The notes under the pieces were generated by a model that was given only the letters and a program-made list of their open reading frames with translations, ran no database searches and was not told the DNA's origin. Positions 36,722-47,417 of a stretch of 64,000 nt of DNA are shown here, in pieces (within the stretch, counting starts at the first letter, position 1; each line of letters begins with the position of its first letter). The DNA lies in contig JAPEVC010000175.1 in the NCBI GenBank assembly GCA_027946555.1, forward strand, positions 1 to 64,000, written 5' to 3'. The translations under genes were made by a program, and so were the position numbers. Source of the stretch: Gnomoniopsis sp. IMI 355080 (Eukaryota > Ascomycota > Sordariomycetes > Diaporthales > Gnomoniaceae).

Positions 36722-38602
36722 ATGGACTCGCTGTCTCCAATCACCCAGACCCGCAGGGTCAGCACCAAATCGGACCAGTGCTGCGCACCCGAGGAGCCCC
36801 AGTATACTCCCTCCAACGCTACGGCCCCTTCCCTTACCTTTTCCGAACAAACAGGCGACGACCAAGACATTGACGGATCTGAGTCCATCCCTACCGAGGT
36901 GCGCCGCCGCCGCGCCTCGACCCGCCTAATTGCCCAGAATGCAGAGGATGTTCAGCGCATCACCGGCGAGTCCACTGCCCAGCTTGCTGCAAGGTGCTGT
37001 GGAGGAGGCTGCTGTCTGAGTGTGGGAGCTACCAAGCAGGGTGTCGAGTACGAAAAGGTCCAACACCCAGACAACAATGCCTTCAGGTCCCTCTGCCTGA
37101 GAATCGACGAAATCCCTACGACCTTGACCAATGTCTTGAATCTCCCAGAGCAGACAGCCTTCCTGGAACCCCTGCGACGACCTTCCGACCTCCCTTCCCC
37201 TGCCTTGTCTGCAACATCCCACGGCAGCACAGCAGATACAGACAGCCTGTTGCAGAGCACACAGAAGACCCTGCAGCAGATGTCTGTCCAAGACCTCGAC
37301 ACCTCCAAACAGCCTCCCAGCTTTGTCCAGCCACACCCTCCGTACCACGTCTTTCCCGCTCGTCTCAACACTGCGCGCGAGTTGACCAAACTTGGCGCGG
37401 AGAAGAGAACCTTCCACTTTGAATTGGACATCACCAACTACCCGGACAGTGAGGGCGTTGATTTCAAGGTCGGTGGTGCCATTGGCGTCTCGGCTCCCAA
37501 CGACGAAGAGGAAGTGGATGACGTCCTTGACCTCCTGATGGTTCCCAAATTCCTGCGCAACAAGCCCGTCACGCTGCGGACGACCAAAGGACGCTGGCCT
37601 ACCGTCTGGGGTGCCGACCAGGCACGCCAACTGGTCACCACGCGTCGTGACCTTCTGATGTGGTGCTCCGACATCCAGTCCTATCCACCCACTAAGCAGC
37701 TGCTGCGCGTTTTGGCCGAATATGCCACCGATGAGAATGAGCGCAAGATTCTTATGTTTTTGTGCTCGGGAGATGGCCAAGGCGTGTTCTGCGACTTCCG
37801 CACCGGGCCTCACGTCTCCGTCTCGCAGCTGCTGCATGCTTTCCCGAGCGCGAAGCCTCCACTGGACTTGCTTCTCACCGTTCTTCAGCCGCTGATGCCA
37901 CGATTTTACTCACTTTCCAACGACCCCCATGACTCCTTCCTGACTCGCGATGGCAAGACGCACCGTCTGGTCGAAATCGCCGTCACAGTTCATGAGACCA
38001 CGGACTGGCAGAAGGGATCACGAACGGGTATCGGCTCCGGATTCTTCCAGCGACAGGCCCTGAAATTCATTGAAGCCGAGAAGCGCGGCGAGAAGGATCC
38101 GCAGGTCTACATCCCCATGTTCAAGGGCCTGATGGCGAATCCGCTGGCCAAGGAGTTTGTGAGCGACGGGCCCATGCTCCTGATCGGGGCTGGCGTGGGC
38201 ATCGCGCCATTCCGGGGTTTCGTGCAGCGACGGCTCAAGACCGCTAACTGCGCCAACAAGGTGTGGGTGCTGCAAGGCATCCGTGACTCCCTTGTGGACG
38301 AGATCTACAGCGGCGAATGGGGCGTGCACGAGGACGAGGTGAAGCGGGTAGTGGAGAGTCGTGTCGGTGAGGGCCGGTACGTGCAGCAGGAAGTCATTAA
38401 CCAGGCTGATCTGGTGTGGTATGTTATCAACGCGGTAGATGGGCGCGTCTTTGTGTGCGGTAGCAGCAAGGGCATGGGCGAGGGTGTGGAAGAGGCCCTC
38501 ATCCAGGTTGCGATGCAAAAGGGCAATCTGGGCGAAGAGGAGGCTAAGAAGTACTGGGACCTGAAGAAGCAGGTTGGCCAGTATATTGCAGAGACATGGT
38601 AA
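36722..38602 (+). CDS. FAD/NADPH oxidoreductase of the diflavin-reductase family, lacking a flavodoxin domain
   Basis: A single exon of 626 aa from ATG 36722. The C-terminal two thirds match the ferredoxin-reductase-like half of cytochrome P450 reductase and sulfite reductase. The FAD-binding barrel includes RFYSLSN (Arg394-Ser397). The NADPH site shows GVGIAPFRGF at 491-500, VWVLQGIRD at 514-522 and FVCGSSKGMG at 577-586. The chain ends in Trp626, like the aromatic that shields FAD in diflavin enzymes. The FMN/flavodoxin domain is absent. Instead the first 200 residues are Ser/Thr-rich with a CCGGGCC cluster at 92-98 that might bind metal or be redox-active (inference). The electron acceptor is therefore unknown. 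Upstream of the ATG the frame stays open for 92 codons and reads like a mitochondrial presequence. Confidence 0.82.
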   Translation: MDSLSPITQTRRVSTKSDQCCAPEEPQYTPSNATAPSLTFSEQTGDDQDIDGSESIPTEVRRRRASTRLIAQNAEDVQRITGESTAQLAARCCGGGCCLSVGATKQGVEYEKVQHPDNNAFRSLCLRIDEIPTTLTNVLNLPEQTAFLEPLRRPSDLPSPALSATSHGSTADTDSLLQSTQKTLQQMSVQDLDTSKQPPSFVQPHPPYHVFPARLNTARELTKLGAEKRTFHFELDITNYPDSEGVDFKVGGAIGVSAPNDEEEVDDVLDLLMVPKFLRNKPVTLRTTKGRWPTVWGADQARQLVTTRRDLLMWCSDIQSYPPTKQLLRVLAEYATDENERKILMFLCSGDGQGVFCDFRTGPHVSVSQLLHAFPSAKPPLDLLLTVLQPLMPRFYSLSNDPHDSFLTRDGKTHRLVEIAVTVHETTDWQKGSRTGIGSGFFQRQALKFIEAEKRGEKDPQVYIPMFKGLMANPLAKEFVSDGPMLLIGAGVGIAPFRGFVQRRLKTANCANKVWVLQGIRDSLVDEIYSGEWGVHEDEVKRVVESRVGEGRYVQQEVINQADLVWYVINAVDGRVFVCGSSKGMGEGVEEALIQVAMQKGNLGEEEAKKYWDLKKQVGQYIAETW

Positions 38603-40168
38603 ATGGGTTTGTGTGGGGTATACTCGCGAAGGGACTGCATATCGTTTGGGCTCGCTTGTCAGACGTCCGATGCCGACTCTGACCCTAGCACAAAGAACCC
38701 CGGTCAGAGTATGGACGGACGAACGAACATTTCACAGATATGGAGACCTATTACGGCTGGGCAAAACACAAAAGCAACTACAAGAACACGCATTGCGCAA
38801 GCAAGCAAGCAGGCCAGCAAGGCAAGCATTCAGTCATCGGACTCTGGAGCAAGCAAAAGGAATTACGCAAGGGCGTCATGGGTTTTTGGGGCATAGAAAG
38901 GGCACGGGAAAGGGAGAGGAACTTGACAGGATGTTTTTCATGTCGTTGGCGTTCAAGGGAGTTCATTTGAGGTCTTTTGATTTTCCACAAAGGGCCTTGT
39001 ACTTCTACATGAGAGGATTGGACTCTTCACAGCCTGATGGTGTAAATTATCTGTCTAGGGTGCACAATGATGAACGATCCCACATAAAACAACCAGCGAT
39101 TTTTGGGTTCTACGGCCAAGTACCTCAAGTGCAAAGTAAAAGTATCCCACGCAAATAGTCAAGTAGACATACACTCTGATGTCTCCCTTTACGCTGCCAG
39201 CATCATGGACGAGCTGGGAGTTGAACTAACTGGAAAGCGTCGAAAAGTACAGTGCAAAGAATGGTACACCAGATTCAATGCACAATGTAAGCAGGTACTA
39301 TGCATATTGGACCCAAGGAAGCCTAATTCAAAATAAGAGAGGTGGGTAAGTTGTCCTGCCGGTGTGCCTATCCGAATTCGTCAGAGCTTGGTGATGTTCT
39401 CGTCTTGGATGGGATGGCTTTTAGTCATCATAGGATAAGACGAGAAGTCCAGGAGTGGATTTGCAATCGTTATATAAGCATTGTCTGTAGCCAGGGAGAT
39501 CCCTGTGTGCCCCACTATCGCATTCCGAGGTAGAATCAGAAGCGCTCCCACCTGTTTTCAACCCCACCATCGCCATCCTGGATCGCAACTAAAGGGAGGA
39601 GATCGCTGTTAAAAAACGCTTGTGCGCAAACAACTTGATTACACATCAACCACGTTTATGCCACGCGCCTTCCTGCATTTGAGGCAATTGACAAAGAATT
39701 GGAAATCAAAGCAGCATCCACTGTAGTAGTAAGACGGCAACTAGAAGAAGGGTTGGCACATGGAAGGAAGGGTGGAGATATGCGCGCGGATGGGGGGGAG
39801 GGGTCGAAGGGGGTTTTTCTAGAAGGTACCCGAGTCTGTTTTTCCAGACTATGTACAAAAACGACACCCCCCTCTTCCGATCTGGGACTTTTTCCCACTC
39901 TGGCTATCTCCGTCTGCTGAGGTAGTGTAAGCTCTTGGTCACCCATAAATAATGCATGTCGCAAGCGTCCCAGGGTCCACGTACAATCATGAATAAAGCA
40001 GCCCGTCCTCTCGCGAAACTGGTTTCGACCCCTCCCCCTCCTCTTCCTCTACTATACAAAAGCCACAACCCAAGCTTCACATCGTTGGTCACTTCTCGCA
40101 TTCGTCTCTATCCTCGTCGTCGTCATCATCTGAATCACCGACTCTTCACAACTACAAACACCTGCAAA
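38603..40168. other. Intergenic between reductase and nitroreductase genes
   Basis: A long open frame (38574-39158 plus) begins inside the end of the reductase gene and has no recognisable product. A GCAA-type short repeat lies at 38797-38827. Towards the nitroreductase gene there is a TATA-like CATAAATA at about 39944 and TATACAAAA at about 40053. In-frame ATGs at 39956 and 39989 precede the chosen start. Confidence 0.55.
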
Positions 40169-40910
40169 ATGTCTGTCAATGCTCAGTCCCTCATCGACCT
40201 CGCCACTGCGCGCCGGTCCTACTACCCTCTCTCCAAGGACCTGACCATCACCCCGGCCCGCGTCCAGGAGATTGTTAAGGAGCTGCTGAACCAAGTCCCC
40301 TCCTCCTTCAACTCCCAGTCTAACCGCGTCGTTGTGCTCTTTGGCGCCGACCACGAGAAGCTGTGGGACATCACCACCGAGATCCTCAAGGCTATCGTGC
40401 CCGCCGACCAGTTCGAGAGCACCGCCAACAAGATGGCCATGTTCAAGGGCGCGGCTGGAACCGTACGTATTTTTATTTTTATTCTTTTTGCTTTTCTTTC
40501 TCCCTTCTTCCTTTCATCTACCAGTGTCTCAGTAAGTGGTCTATACGTGTTGCACAAGTATGACTAACCCTGTTTCTTTCTCGCGTTCATAGGTCCTCTT
40601 CTACGAAGACCAAAAGGTCGTCAACGGCATGCAGGAGAAGTTCGCCATCTACGCAGACCGTTTCCCCACCTGGGCTACCCAGTCCAATGCCATGCTGCAG
40701 TTCGCCGTCTGGACCGCTCTCGAGGCCGAGGGTCTGGGCGCCAACCTGCAGCACTACAACCCCCTCGTCGACGAGCGCGTTGCTGCCGAGTGGAAGGTCC
40801 CCGCCGACTGGAAGCTGTCCGCCATGCTGGTCTTTGGTGGCAAGACTGGCGAGGCCGGGCCCAAGGATTTCACGCCCCTCGAGGACAAGTTCAAGGCCTA
40901 CGGTGCTTAA
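40169..40910 (+). CDS. FRM2: FRM2/HBN1-like fungal nitroreductase family protein
   Basis: Exons 40169-40462 and 40593-40910 flank a 130-nt intron (GTACGT donor, ACTAAC branch, CATAG acceptor); 203 aa, near the usual length of yeast Frm2. The start MSVNAQSLIDLATARRSYYP shows the nitroreductase N-terminal basic segment that contacts FMN. Later blocks VLFYEDQ, WATQSNAMLQFAVWTALEAEG and LQHYNPLVDERVAAEWKVP are typical of the fungal subgroup. The yeast relatives are NAD(P)H-dependent FMN enzymes linked to fatty-acid signalling and oxidative stress. In-frame ATGs at 39956 and 39989 would add an Arg/Ser/Pro-rich extension with some mitochondrial-presequence character. I prefer 40169 because family members start there and TATA-like motifs lie between the ATGs. 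Confidence 0.9.
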
Positions 40911-41935
40911 ATTGTAAGATGAGAAGAAAAACAACAGAGAGCTGTTCAAGAGAAGTTCGAACCTCGGGATGGAACCCATCCCCTCCCCCGGGAGAGTAGG
41001 AACAGTTTAGAATAAGAACAAAGAGGGAAGGACAACAGCTAGAGTATAGAGAGACTCGAGAAATTAGCGGTGGATCTAGACAGCTATAAGGTCTGGCGTA
41101 GCGACGTGCTTGCATTGGGTTGGCGCGATTTGTTATAGGTGTTCGTCTGTGTACGTTGAGAATAGGATCAATATACATATATACAGCAATACATACATAC
41201 ATGTATGTAGGTGGTCGCCAATTTACCCTTTAATGGCATAGCTCTCGGACTATCACCTTTCTGAGAAATCTTATGCATGTGCTCGTCGGACAACCAACAG
41301 TATTTCCGCCGCCGCACCCCCCCCTCTTTTTTTTTTGTATGCGCCAAACGCTGCGTGCCGTGCCGAACGATGCGCCGCGCCGTGGACTATGTAAGCAGTA
41401 TTCATTGCTTCTGATGGGAGGGCTTGTGCAGCATGTCATACTTCCTGGGACTCTTGTCATCTGCAGTGAGCGCATGCAGTGTTGTGGCGTCACGGTACGT
41501 GCTAGGTACTCACATTTGGGCAGGAGTACAAAGACTATATGTATCACGGCACTCCGAGCGACATGGGAAAGCTTACGCAAATATAACAAAGTCATCACTT
41601 CTTCACTTCCCATCCCTAATACTCATCAACATGTCCATCATCATCCTGAGCCTAACAAGCCAAGTCGGCAGCTCCGGCACCCACTCGTATACTCGCATTG
41701 ACACCGGCGCCCTAAACGGAAGATGGATCGCACACGAATAAAGGTCTCGCATAGAAGCAGGTAGGCCACTTCGCAACATAGAAATGCAGAATTCTTGGGT
41801 ATATCATTGCTGCCTTTGCCTTACTACTCACTATTTAATACTAGCACCTTAATGCAGGTTTGCCACACGAAACGCCGACGCTATGCAATCCATCCATGGT
41901 GTGTATCTTCCCGACCGCAATCCCAAATCCCGAAT
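40911..41935. other. Intergenic between converging nitroreductase and USP genes
   Basis: This is the 3' flank of both genes. It holds a perfect 16-bp palindrome at 41194-41209 and a C8 then T-rich tract at 41317-41336. Open frames at 41230-41613 (minus) and 41273-41701 (plus) overlap and have no recognisable product. Confidence 0.6.
41194..41209. repeat. Perfect 16-bp palindrome TACATACATGTATGTA
   Basis: The sequence equals its own reverse complement, and alternating TACA/TGTA runs extend around it. It sits about 290 bp after the nitroreductase stop. Low-complexity origin is likely; a role in 3' end formation is possible but unsupported. Confidence 0.85.
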
Positions 41936-44425
41936 TCAAACCCTGATATCTTCAGGCTGTGTTGCCGAACTATCCAAAGTCATTTTGTCCCCAAAAATGA
42001 GCGACGGGGCACCGTCGTCTTCTGCGGCTAGAGTCACGGAGCTGCGTCGTGATATGGTGTCTGAGCTGACCTCGGCAATGTCGATATTCGCCTGCTCCGC
42101 GGTCCCGTACTCTTCTGCTATTTCTACCGGGACATCGCCCGCCGTAGATTCGTTCTCGTCCTCTGAGAGCTCACTAACCGAAACCTCGAAAGCACCTTCT
42201 TGTCTATCGGGTTTGTTATCCGTGCATGTGGCTCTTGCTTCAGACACTACGAGTCCTTCCTCTTCCGACAACGGCTTCCCGTTTTCCAACAATTCAGTGA
42301 TTAAGACTTTGGCAGAGCCATCATGCGCACCGCGTTTGTGCTCCTCCTCTGACATGGCTACTAGGCTGACTTGCGAATCATCGTATTCCTGGTCCGCAGG
42401 AGCATTGCACAGAGTCGCGACTGATACTTCGGATCGTGAAGGTGAACTGCGGCCACTTGGAAAAGGTTTTGATGCCAAGCTCTGGTTCTGGGCCTCGAGA
42501 ATTGCATCAGGCGTGATCAGGACTGAGTTGGGGTCCACACAGTCGTAGAACAGCATGAAGACACCTCCTTGCGCGAGAACATCCTCCTCACTGACTTGGA
42601 TGACCGTTTCATCACTCAGGCGCCACCATTGCGACCCCGCGTCCTCACGATACGGCTCTTCGGTATCCGTTGCTGCCTGTATTGCATCGACCGGTTGGGG
42701 GTCCCCGTCAATGCTGTCAACATCGTCTGAAACTTCATCGGCTGCCACGTTTGGTGGGTGAGGGCTGTCTCCATCTCCTTTCCGCACATCCGCAGCCTGT
42801 ACAGTGTTCCGTGAATGCTTCCTATAGCACACGTAGTGACCATTCTCGTGCCGACCGTAGTGCGTGACTACCGCACGTAATTCGTATATTGGTCCGGATA
42901 TTTTGGATGGCTGTACGTCGCCTGCCACCATCGAGGCAGTAGGATCCAGAACCCAGTGCTCCATGTCACTTTCTGCTTGCACATCAACGCCCTCTGAGCT
43001 TCCAATGCACCAGGCCCCGATATCCAGTAAGGATGGAAACCGAACAGCCGCAAGGTTCTTGTAGGATGAGAAAGTAACCGGGTCAAAAACAGAGCGGTTC
43101 ATATGGACGACCAAACTTGGTGGAGGCCTGGCGATCGCAACCTGCTTGGTCTTGGTCGAGCTGACCTTCTTTGCATCTGGAATCTTGAGCTTTTTGAAAG
43201 CCTCTTCATCAAACTCATCTTCTTCCAACATCTGCTCAACGGCCTGCAACCTCTCTGCCGCCGCAGGGATAGCCTTTGCCATATGCTCCAAGCCCCTGCG
43301 GTATTCGAGAAGAGTGCACTTGACGCAGTCGACGCTCTGGATGGATTCAAGCTGCACGTAATTGTCGAGAAGTCGATATACATCGTAGTCGCCAACTCCG
43401 ACATCGAAGTTTAAAGTCAGACAGTTGAAAGGGATCATAGACAGCCCTTCGGAGTAACCACAAGCTGTACAAGCTACGCGCTGAGCCGAAAGGCCTTCAA
43501 GCGGGTTGCGGATCGTCACTAACTCCGAACCAGCTTTGGACAGCATAGGCAAGCTCTGGTATCCGCTATCATCACTATGTTGGCTGGCCACAGAGTCGTC
43601 TCGGGCCAAGTCCGCATCAAGTCCAGGTGGCTTACAAGCGGCCTTCGCTCCTTTTTCGATGTCCTTGTCAACCTGATCTAACAGCCTCGAAAAGTACTCT
43701 TGCGCATCCTGCTGCTGAATAGTGCTCATATTCTTGAGTATGCCGGGTGTAAAAAGGGTCTTCCCGTTGTTGGATGCATCGTTGAGCTTAGCGATGAAGG
43801 CTCGCAGAGCACTTGCGGTGGTTGTGTCCTCATCTGTGCTATTATTCTGAGCGGGTGTTAGGTTGGTGAGGGTGGCTAGGTATGGCGGCAAGTGTTTGAG
43901 AGAGGCCAGGCCTTGTAGGACGCTGTTCTGGAAGCACGAGTTATCCCAATTCCCAAGTCCAGCAGGTTGACACGAGCGACCCTTGAATGAGAAAGTCTTT
44001 GTATATGCGCGTCTGCCGGCCTGGGACATAGAGGCGACTATGCTTCCCGGTTGATCGGTCCGTAAAATCCGGCTCAGGACGTCGCTTTTTGCCTGGTGAG
44101 TGGCTGGTGGTGGTTGAAGCATGGGGATCGGGAATAGGGGAGGGTTGACCCATCTGTCGATGGCATAGAGGACGCGGGCGGGGACCAAGTAGACAATTGT
44201 ATCCCACAGCAACTCGGCGAAAGTGGGCAATTGTCGGCCTCGGGCAGTCGCTCTGTTGAGGGCAAGCTGATAAGCAACGGTGGAAAGAAGGACGAGGACG
44301 GAGACAAGAACGCCAGGCTGTAAAAGTCTGTCCCAGATAGTGACTTCAGAGTGTAGTGTCGTATAAGCTGGGTGGCTCTTGAAAGGATCGTGGCGCCTCG
44401 GGGGATTAGTTGTTGGCGAGGTCAT
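41936..44425 (-). CDS. UBP16: Membrane-anchored USP-type ubiquitin hydrolase (Ubp16/USP30-like)
   Basis: A single exon of 829 aa from ATG 44425. An N-terminal hydrophobic segment at about 38-57 (GVLVSVLVLLSTVAYQLALN) suggests a membrane anchor, as in yeast Ubp16 on the mitochondrial outer membrane. The catalytic Cys box is GLGNWDNSCFQNSVLQGL (Cys164) and the QQQDAQEYFSRLLD block follows. Zinc-ribbon pairs are Cys319/Cys322 and Cys367/Cys370. The His box is HYGRHENGHYVCYRK (His530), with the final WWRLSDETVIQVSEEDV block. The last 200 residues are acidic, Ser-rich and probably disordered. The catalytic core is intact, so it should cleave ubiquitin from membrane-associated substrates. The Ubp16 assignment rests on the anchor and general layout, not on an alignment. 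Confidence 0.9.
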   Translation of the reverse strand: MTSPTTNPPRRHDPFKSHPAYTTLHSEVTIWDRLLQPGVLVSVLVLLSTVAYQLALNRATARGRQLPTFAELLWDTIVYLVPARVLYAIDRWVNPPLFPIPMLQPPPATHQAKSDVLSRILRTDQPGSIVASMSQAGRRAYTKTFSFKGRSCQPAGLGNWDNSCFQNSVLQGLASLKHLPPYLATLTNLTPAQNNSTDEDTTTASALRAFIAKLNDASNNGKTLFTPGILKNMSTIQQQDAQEYFSRLLDQVDKDIEKGAKAACKPPGLDADLARDDSVASQHSDDSGYQSLPMLSKAGSELVTIRNPLEGLSAQRVACTACGYSEGLSMIPFNCLTLNFDVGVGDYDVYRLLDNYVQLESIQSVDCVKCTLLEYRRGLEHMAKAIPAAAERLQAVEQMLEEDEFDEEAFKKLKIPDAKKVSSTKTKQVAIARPPPSLVVHMNRSVFDPVTFSSYKNLAAVRFPSLLDIGAWCIGSSEGVDVQAESDMEHWVLDPTASMVAGDVQPSKISGPIYELRAVVTHYGRHENGHYVCYRKHSRNTVQAADVRKGDGDSPHPPNVAADEVSDDVDSIDGDPQPVDAIQAATDTEEPYREDAGSQWWRLSDETVIQVSEEDVLAQGGVFMLFYDCVDPNSVLITPDAILEAQNQSLASKPFPSGRSSPSRSEVSVATLCNAPADQEYDDSQVSLVAMSEEEHKRGAHDGSAKVLITELLENGKPLSEEEGLVVSEARATCTDNKPDRQEGAFEVSVSELSEDENESTAGDVPVEIAEEYGTAEQANIDIAEVSSDTISRRSSVTLAAEDDGAPSLIFGDKMTLDSSATQPEDIRV

Positions 44426-47417
44426 TCTGAGGCCGAGGAAGGGAGAAAAGAGGATAGCGACAGTTGGTGTCCCATCTGTCACTGTCGGGAACAGCTAGTC
44501 AACTGTTCAAATCAGGATGGTTTGAGTACAATAGTATTCTCCGAAGTGAATGTCCATCAAAGGGCAAGCTTGTAGATTGACATGAGAGGTGTCGGCAGAC
44601 GACGAGGTGGGTGGGTGACTGTTGTTGGCTGTTTTCAGATGATTTGTCTTGGAATCTTTTCAGCAGCATTGCTGTGAGAATGTCGGGACTGGAATTTGAA
44701 ATGCACTGTACCTAGTAGGCGGGGTCTGTGCGCTAAAAATCACCACCGAGAGCGGGTCCGAAATGGTTCGCAAACCTTACCCAGGCTCCCAAGCAGCTTG
44801 ACAGGATCAGTGATTAGGCCGTGGAACATGTGATTCGGTATGACACCCCTTCGTTGCTCCCCCCCCCCACTTACCAAAACAGGAACAGAGAGAAGGAGAA
44901 GACGGAGGGAAAACACCTGAGCTGTGCCCCAGTTTCGTATTGCTGTTAGATTTTATATCTCCCTATGATACCCTTGCAAATCCAGAGATGCCAAGCCCAT
45001 GGTGTCCGACTCTATGCAAAAGGTCAGTGGGTAACGTATGCAAGCCAAATGAGAAGAGGGCCTAGTCAAGGCTGTGATACGGATTCAGTATCCCACAACT
45101 TTACTGGCGGCTTTCAAAAACAAGGAAAATTTGCGAAATCACCGCGTCCCCATAGACAATCAATATAGGCACCGAGAGCCTGATGGCCAATGCTCGAATT
45201 TTGCGGTGTTGGAAGGCCGGTTCGCTGAACGATAGCAGGTCTTACCGTCCCTCTTTGACCAATAGACGCAGGCATGGTACACAATTTTGACTCATCTTGG
45301 CAAAGCATCTCCATCACGACGGGTCGCGGAGGGTGGACGGTGCTTCGGAGTCCTTTCAAGGACTCGCTCACAGCTCTGATCGAGCCCTAATAGACATATA
45401 TTATTCTGTTGGTGCGTTCCATGATGAAATATCTGTCTGTGGGAGGCCGGCTCCAATGAGCACTTTCTTGGTGAAGATTCAAAGCGTTGCCGAATAAAGT
45501 TGATGACCAGTTGATGAATAGCTTTACCTGGGCAGTCTGAGTGCGGAAATCCTAAGTGACTCTTCAATCGTATGTGAATCTAGTAGAAGGCATTAATCCG
45601 CCTGAAAGTGAATCGCCTGTCGAGTTTATAATCTGCTGGGAAGCTCCGATGACAGCGAGAAAGGCCAGTTTGGTGTGGTCTTTGTCGTCTGACGAATTGT
45701 GTCCTTCAGCTGCACGATGTATTTGCGTTGGGAGCTGCCACTGGCGTAGACCGGCCCAACTACCTCTTCGGTGACAACGTCCGATGGACTATGGGATGCG
45801 AGGTAAGGTCTCCCTCTCCCATCAGGTTTGTCACTATGCAACCAGCTGGTCGAGTTCGCACGAGAGCCCCTACAAGACAGGCTGGACGGACAAGGGAAGT
45901 ACCGCCTGCTATTGTCAGTAATAAAAGCGTGAGGACACTATCGCCAAAAAGCAGGAAAACATCCAACTCCGATTCAGTTGAGAGAGCCTGTCCAGATCAA
46001 AGTCAAAGATCCTCTCATCTGGGTAGCGGCTTAGCAAAATACTCAACAACCTCGCTGTACGTTGGACAACGTCCCGATCCATCTCTGCCTGAATTTCGGA
46101 CTTGGGAACCCCCAATACATCACAATTCAGTACCCTGTCCCGAGATGTACAACCCAGGGCGCCTCGCCGCAAGCTGATGGTTGTCGTTGAAAAGGTAGTC
46201 TGAAGCCTTGGCAACTCCGGTCGACTTGGAAGGGAAGCATTCTCATCGTGAGCGGGCGCCTCATGGGAGTGACCACCAAATTGAAACTCGGCAGCATTGT
46301 CTTCCAAGGTTGTCTCTTGACTAACGTTGTTGCTGTGTCTCATTTCAACCTTACTAGGTAAGTCCTTCTTGGCCAGCGGCATCATCCAAATTTCAACTCG
46401 AGAAAATGACAGCCTCTTTGTCTTCGACGAAGCTGCCCATTCTTCCGCAATTGTGTATATTTTCGATCGCTTCCCGATATTGGAGATAACGCAGGAGCAT
46501 GTCGAAGACATCACGCTAGGAATACCGCTCCTCTCCACATCGAGGACAGTACCAAGGTACTTTACCATGGATTCACATTGAGGGAGCTGCGGCTTGGGCC
46601 TCGATGACATAGGAAGACTTCCACCAATTAGAGGTTGCATAGAGATGCTAAGCTGCCCGAATAGGCAGGCGGGTCTGCTGACTGATCATGCTCGGAACCT
46701 TCGCAGATTCAAGTACTATAGTAGTTGTTGGCTATGTCTTATTTATGTCTTAGACTGAATGTTAATTAGGGGATGATAATAATTCAGTATGAAATGTACA
46801 ATCCGTGACCATTCTCAGGCTATGAATGAGGACCTGTTATTCTGTAGAGTCGACAGGACTCGAGTTGCGAGGGAAAGGTCGAGCAGCTACACCAGCTACA
46901 CGGGGTAACAAGAAAGAATAATGGTATTGAGCCTGCAGACGTATACCACTTCCCCTCAAACCTTAATCCATCAGTAACTCATAAGGATAACTTGAAGAAG
47001 CGTGAACGAAGATGTGTGGAAAGCAGACGTTAGCAATTTATTTAAGGTGGCGATGCTACCCGTACGAGGCTTGCGCTCCGTTGCTGAGTTCCATGCGGAT
47101 AATTGCATACGGCCCGCGCGATGTCTTCCACATTTATGCAATACGTTTATTCACCATTTTATCGAGTGCACGGTCGCGCTTGCCCCTGGAGCGCAACAAC
47201 CTTGGAAAGCTGGAAAGCTCCAGCTCCCTTTCCAACTCACTGCAGCCTTCTTTCGCATCTATTTGCGCCCGACCTCCAACACACACATGAAGTTTAGTTA
47301 CACACTTTCCCACCACGCAACACTCCGACATCCCACTACGACTACTTTTGGCTCTTCGCATAAGCTTTGCGAATTTCGGCCACACCACAGCAACCACCTA
47401 AAACACCGTTAACAAAC
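44426..47417. other. Intergenic, about 3 kb, with one weak orphan reading frame
   Basis: Lies between the diverging USP and THO1-like genes. Apart from the minus-strand frame at 45915-46640 (listed separately) nothing coding is recognised. A run of ten C lies at 44859-44868. Confidence 0.55.
45915..46640 (-). CDS. Hypothetical protein, 241 aa, doubtful
   Basis: I do not recognise this frame. It starts at a true ATG (46640), runs 241 codons without an intron and is the longest frame in a 3-kb gap. The composition is fairly protein-like, with acidic and amphipathic stretches: IYTIAEEWAASSKTKR in the first half and SILLSRYPDERIFDFDLDRL near the C-terminus. No signal peptide, membrane segment or known motif is visible. 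It could be a lineage-specific gene, the remnant of a longer gene, or chance. Confidence 0.3.
   Translation of the reverse strand: MQPLIGGSLPMSSRPKPQLPQCESMVKYLGTVLDVERSGIPSVMSSTCSCVISNIGKRSKIYTIAEEWAASSKTKRLSFSRVEIWMMPLAKKDLPSKVEMRHSNNVSQETTLEDNAAEFQFGGHSHEAPAHDENASLPSRPELPRLQTTFSTTTISLRRGALGCTSRDRVLNCDVLGVPKSEIQAEMDRDVVQRTARLLSILLSRYPDERIFDFDLDRLSQLNRSWMFSCFLAIVSSRFYY

Noticed and set aside
36926..37837. 303-codon open frame on the minus strand
   Set aside because: It lies entirely antisense to the reductase coding region, has no recognisable motifs, and is the usual shadow of a GC-rich gene.
38574..39158. 194-codon plus-strand frame with basic composition
   Set aside because: It begins inside the reductase gene in another frame without an ATG near its start, and its content is unlike any family; probably 3' UTR sequence.
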